A stretch of 64,000 nt of DNA from an uncultured Clostridia bacterium (lineage in GTDB: Bacteria; Bacillota; Clostridia; Christensenellales; CAG-314). The notes beneath the pieces are model-generated. The model saw only the letters and a program-made list of their open reading frames with translations. It made no database searches and had not been told where the DNA came from. Of this stretch, positions 61,563 through 64,000 are shown piece after piece. Both the position numbers and the translations under genes were made by a program. The DNA is taken from positions 1-64,000 of the forward strand of contig CALVWF010000007.1 of NCBI GenBank assembly GCA_944364615.1, written 5' to 3'. Every line of letters starts with the position of its first letter. Positions within the stretch are counted from its first letter, which is position 1.

Positions 61563-63347
61563 CTAATAGCCCAACGCCTTACCGTCACGGCGCGGATCAG
61601 CACCGCCATGATAACCGTTGTCCGTTACTTTTATACCTTGAACGCCGCCGAAGTACGAGTCGTATTGTTTATCTCCGTACAGCAATACGTTGTAGTTCAT
61701 TGCAACAAGCGAATTTTCCATTTCTTTCAGTGCGTTTTCGATATATATATCTTTTGCGGTAGCGGAAACATCGCCATCATCCGTTGTAAAGCAATACACG
61801 CGAGGCGCGCTTATTGCCGACTGAATGTCCATGTCGAATTCAATTAAATTGAGCAATACCTGCAACACTGCCGATGGTATACGTGATCCGCCGGGAGAAC
61901 CTAAGGTTGCGTAAGGCTTGTTATCTTTCAACACTACCGTTGGCATCATATAACTTGCAGGTTGCTTATAGGGAGCGACGGCGTTTATGCTGTCCGGTTG
62001 TGTGGAAAAGTCATTGATTTCGTTGTTAAGGAAAAATCCCGTACCTTCCGGTACATACCCCGTACCGAAAAAGGAATTTATTGTCTGTGTAAACGTTACG
62101 ATGTTGCCCTCTTTGTCTATAATGGAAAAAGAGGTAGTGCTGTAATGGTCGCCGCTTTCTCCGTCAGAGTAAACAGATCCCTGTTCAGTCTGATATTTCC
62201 ACGGATCGCCGTAGGCAGTATCGCCGGATGCAGTTCCGAGATAAGCCTGACCTGCCGTATATTTTTCCATACGGTCTGACGCGTACTGCTTGTCCGTAAG
62301 TCCCTGCAACGGAACGTCCACCTGCGTTGCGTCTGCCATATACTTTTCCTTGTCGCCGTACGCCAACTGCATTACGGTAGCGATAAGATTGATGTATTCG
62401 GCACTGTTGTGTTGCAAATCGGATATTTTTCCGTTGGTTTGGGCGTAACTTTCCAGCATGTTGAGCATTTCGATGAGCATCGTTCCGCCCGTTGACGGAG
62501 AACCTACCGTCAGAATATCGTAACCGTTGTAACTGCCCGTCAGGGCTGCGGATTTTACGGGGTAATTGTCCAAGGCGTATTTCATATCGTCCATTGTGAC
62601 ATATCCGCCCGCCTGTTGAATGGCGTCTACCACCTTTTGGGCAAATTCGCCTGTGTAGAAATACTCTTTGCCGTAATCGGCTATATTTTGCAATACGTCC
62701 GCCAGATCTGTCTGTACAAGGGTGTCCCCTTCCGCAAGAGGCTCTATGCCGTCAATGCAGAACACCGGCATTGTTTCTTCGCGGCTTTTTTGCAAAACGG
62801 TAAAATTGTCGAGAATTACCTTGGCAAGTTCGGGAGTGACCACCACTCCGTCACGTGCGAGACTGACCGAAGGAGCAATTATTTCCTGTCTGCTCATTGT
62901 ACCCTGTTCTTCCAGAATAGTCAGCAGACCCGCAACCTGCGTAGGTACCGCAATCGCTTTGCCGCTCTGAGCCGAGTAATCGGACTGATACTTGTCAATC
63001 GTGGCGTTTGCGGGAGCAAATTCGCGGAAATTATAAAACATTGACTGTTTGCTGTTTACGTTGTAGGCAATCATCAGACCGCCACCGCCTATTCCCGTTG
63101 CGTCGGGTTCTACGACTCCCATTGCAAAGGACACCGCCACCGCTGCGTCGAAGGCGTTTCCTCCCTGTTGCAGAATATCCAGTCCTACCTTGGCGGCATA
63201 GGGATTTGCTGCCGTAACAATACCGTTTTTACCCACAAAATCACGCACCGACAAATCCGTGTAATCGGTGGCGGGAGTACATCCCGCCATCGACACACTT
63301 GTCAGAAGGAATACCAGCGTCAACGCTAAAAGTATTGTTCTTTTCAT
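61563..63347 (-). CDS. Gamma-glutamyltransferase, lipoprotein (GGT 1, CapD-like family)
   Basis: Self-cleaving N-terminal nucleophile enzyme that transfers or hydrolyses gamma-glutamyl groups. The 594-residue precursor has a lipobox MAGC (C23), the large-subunit part (GIVTAANPYAAKVGLDIL onward, with VVEPDATGIGGGG), and the cleavage site HYSTTSFSIID, in which T404 should become the new N-terminal nucleophile. The late TLGSPGGSRIPSAVLQVL motif binds the gamma-glutamyl carboxylate. Relatives CapD and PgsD cut or attach PGA. It begins eight bases after the second GGT gene's stop with only a weak ribosome binding site, so translation is probably coupled. Confidence 0.9.
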   Translation of the reverse strand: MKRTILLALTLVFLLTSVSMAGCTPATDYTDLSVRDFVGKNGIVTAANPYAAKVGLDILQQGGNAFDAAVAVSFAMGVVEPDATGIGGGGLMIAYNVNSKQSMFYNFREFAPANATIDKYQSDYSAQSGKAIAVPTQVAGLLTILEEQGTMSRQEIIAPSVSLARDGVVVTPELAKVILDNFTVLQKSREETMPVFCIDGIEPLAEGDTLVQTDLADVLQNIADYGKEYFYTGEFAQKVVDAIQQAGGYVTMDDMKYALDNYPVKSAALTGSYNGYDILTVGSPSTGGTMLIEMLNMLESYAQTNGKISDLQHNSAEYINLIATVMQLAYGDKEKYMADATQVDVPLQGLTDKQYASDRMEKYTAGQAYLGTASGDTAYGDPWKYQTEQGSVYSDGESGDHYSTTSFSIIDKEGNIVTFTQTINSFFGTGYVPEGTGFFLNNEINDFSTQPDSINAVAPYKQPASYMMPTVVLKDNKPYATLGSPGGSRIPSAVLQVLLNLIEFDMDIQSAISAPRVYCFTTDDGDVSATAKDIYIENALKEMENSLVAMNYNVLLYGDKQYDSYFGGVQGIKVTDNGYHGGADPRRDGKALGY

Positions 63348-63355
63348 TTTCGTTA

Positions 63356-64000
63356 TCAGTAAGCAAGCGCTTTGCCGTCACGGCGTATATCTGCGCCGCC
63401 TGTCATGCTTACAAGATTGCCGTTTTCGTCGTAGTTGAACATGATGCCCTGTACTCCGCCGAAGTGATTGCTCAGTTCGCCGTACTCGGTACTTACGTGG
63501 TAGTTCTTTGCCGCAAGTCCGTCAATCGCCTCCTGACCGATCAGCGTTTCCACTTCGATGAGTTTCTTGTCGGGATCGGGATCGCTGCTGGATACTGCGT
63601 AACTGTAAACACGCGACGCTTCTATTGCTTCCTGCATACCCATATCGAATTCAATGATGTTGAGAATTACCTGCAAAACAGCCGAGGGGATTCTCATACT
63701 GCCGGGAGAGCCCAAGGTAATGAAAGGATTGCCCTGATACATTACGATGGTAGGCATGATGTGAGAAACAGGTTGCTTGTAAGGTTCGACATAGTGAACG
63801 CTGCTGGGTGTCAGTGAGAAACTGCTCAACTGGTTGCTGAGGAAGAATCCGCAGCCTTCGGGAACTACTTGCGCTCCGAAGAAATAGTTGATGGTCTGTG
63901 TTATGGATACAATGTTGCCTTCCTTGTCGGTGACGGAAAATGCGGTTGTGCTGAAATGTTCGTCGTAATCCAACGCCGCGTATCTCATTCCGGAATCCGT
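63356..64000 (-). CDS. Gamma-glutamyltransferase (GGT 2), C-terminal part, cut by window edge
   Basis: The frame runs open to the right edge; 214 residues are visible, starting just before the maturation site HFSTTAFSVTDKEGN, whose first Thr is the expected nucleophile. The C-terminal subunit is complete: QTINYFFGAQVVPEGCGFFL, LGSPGSMRIPSAVLQV and DIRRDGKALAY. It is about 50 per cent alike to GGT 1 by eye, so the two arose by tandem duplication. The visible residues are intact. Its N-terminal half and any promoter of the PGA operon lie outside the window. Confidence 0.88.
   Translation of the reverse strand, partial: TDSGMRYAALDYDEHFSTTAFSVTDKEGNIVSITQTINYFFGAQVVPEGCGFFLSNQLSSFSLTPSSVHYVEPYKQPVSHIMPTIVMYQGNPFITLGSPGSMRIPSAVLQVILNIIEFDMGMQEAIEASRVYSYAVSSSDPDPDKKLIEVETLIGQEAIDGLAAKNYHVSTEYGELSNHFGGVQGIMFNYDENGNLVSMTGGADIRRDGKALAY

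Overview
The window looks like a chromosome segment of an anaerobic Gram-positive bacterium of the Clostridia type (Bacillota). The support is gene content: spoVG, AddAB instead of RecBCD, PyrR with a PyrR-type RNA attenuator, a YpsC-type rRNA methylase, a split two-subunit transketolase, a class I (oxygen-labile type) fumarase, desulfoferrodoxin, and many lipoproteins with a Gram-positive style lipobox. Base composition is moderate and even along the window. The precise lineage cannot be named from the sequence alone.

Left part (1-15.4 kb). The first 74 bases are the cut-off end of an IS3-family (IS150-type) insertion sequence. After a repeat-rich spacer come housekeeping genes: murC, spoVG, an rRNA methylase, an M32 carboxypeptidase, a P-type cation ATPase and tsaD, then cardiolipin synthase, the two transketolase halves and a YhaO/YhaN-like (SbcD/SbcC-like) nuclease pair.

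Middle part (15.4-44.5 kb). An AraC regulator sits before a nuclease-helicase protein. Then follow uvrC, a membrane protein, addAB, a lipoprotein, tadA with a GH2 glycosidase, and an AmaP-like protein. A tRNA-Pro gene is followed by a roughly 1 kb islet (Xre regulator plus a frameshifted SLOG-like gene) bounded by 48-bp perfect direct repeats that copy the tRNA terminator. Next are a C69 dipeptidase, a lipoprotein with Ig-like repeats and a barnase-like C-terminal domain, desulfoferrodoxin, a flavoprotein gene broken by an in-frame TAA, and a pyrimidine-salvage cluster: a DUF523/TudS-like gene, uraA behind a PyrR attenuator, pyrR and upp. Several housekeeping genes (uvrC, tsaD, perhaps murC) appear to be transcribed without a leader, with the -10 box six bases from the start codon.

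Right part (44.5-64 kb). Almost 20 kb, all on the minus strand, is one poly-gamma-glutamate (PGA) locus. In transcription order it runs: two gamma-glutamyltransferases (the first cut by the window edge), a TRAP-type large permease with a previously overlooked 54-residue membrane protein, a membrane-anchored AstE-like metallopeptidase, a small lipoprotein, a second AstE-like lipoprotein peptidase, a 1262-residue Ig/OB-type lipoprotein, glutamate racemase, a two-subunit fumarase-type hydratase, a second small lipoprotein (paralogue of the first), pgsB, pgsC, pgsW, a response regulator, a histidine kinase and a PduO-type cobalamin adenosyltransferase. Spacings are short, with many 4-8 base overlaps. 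The set suggests that glutamate is racemised, polymerised by PgsB/C/W, and trimmed or recovered outside the cell by transpeptidases and zinc peptidases, under its own two-component system. No PgsA/CapA homologue is in the window. This locus is the most interesting content.
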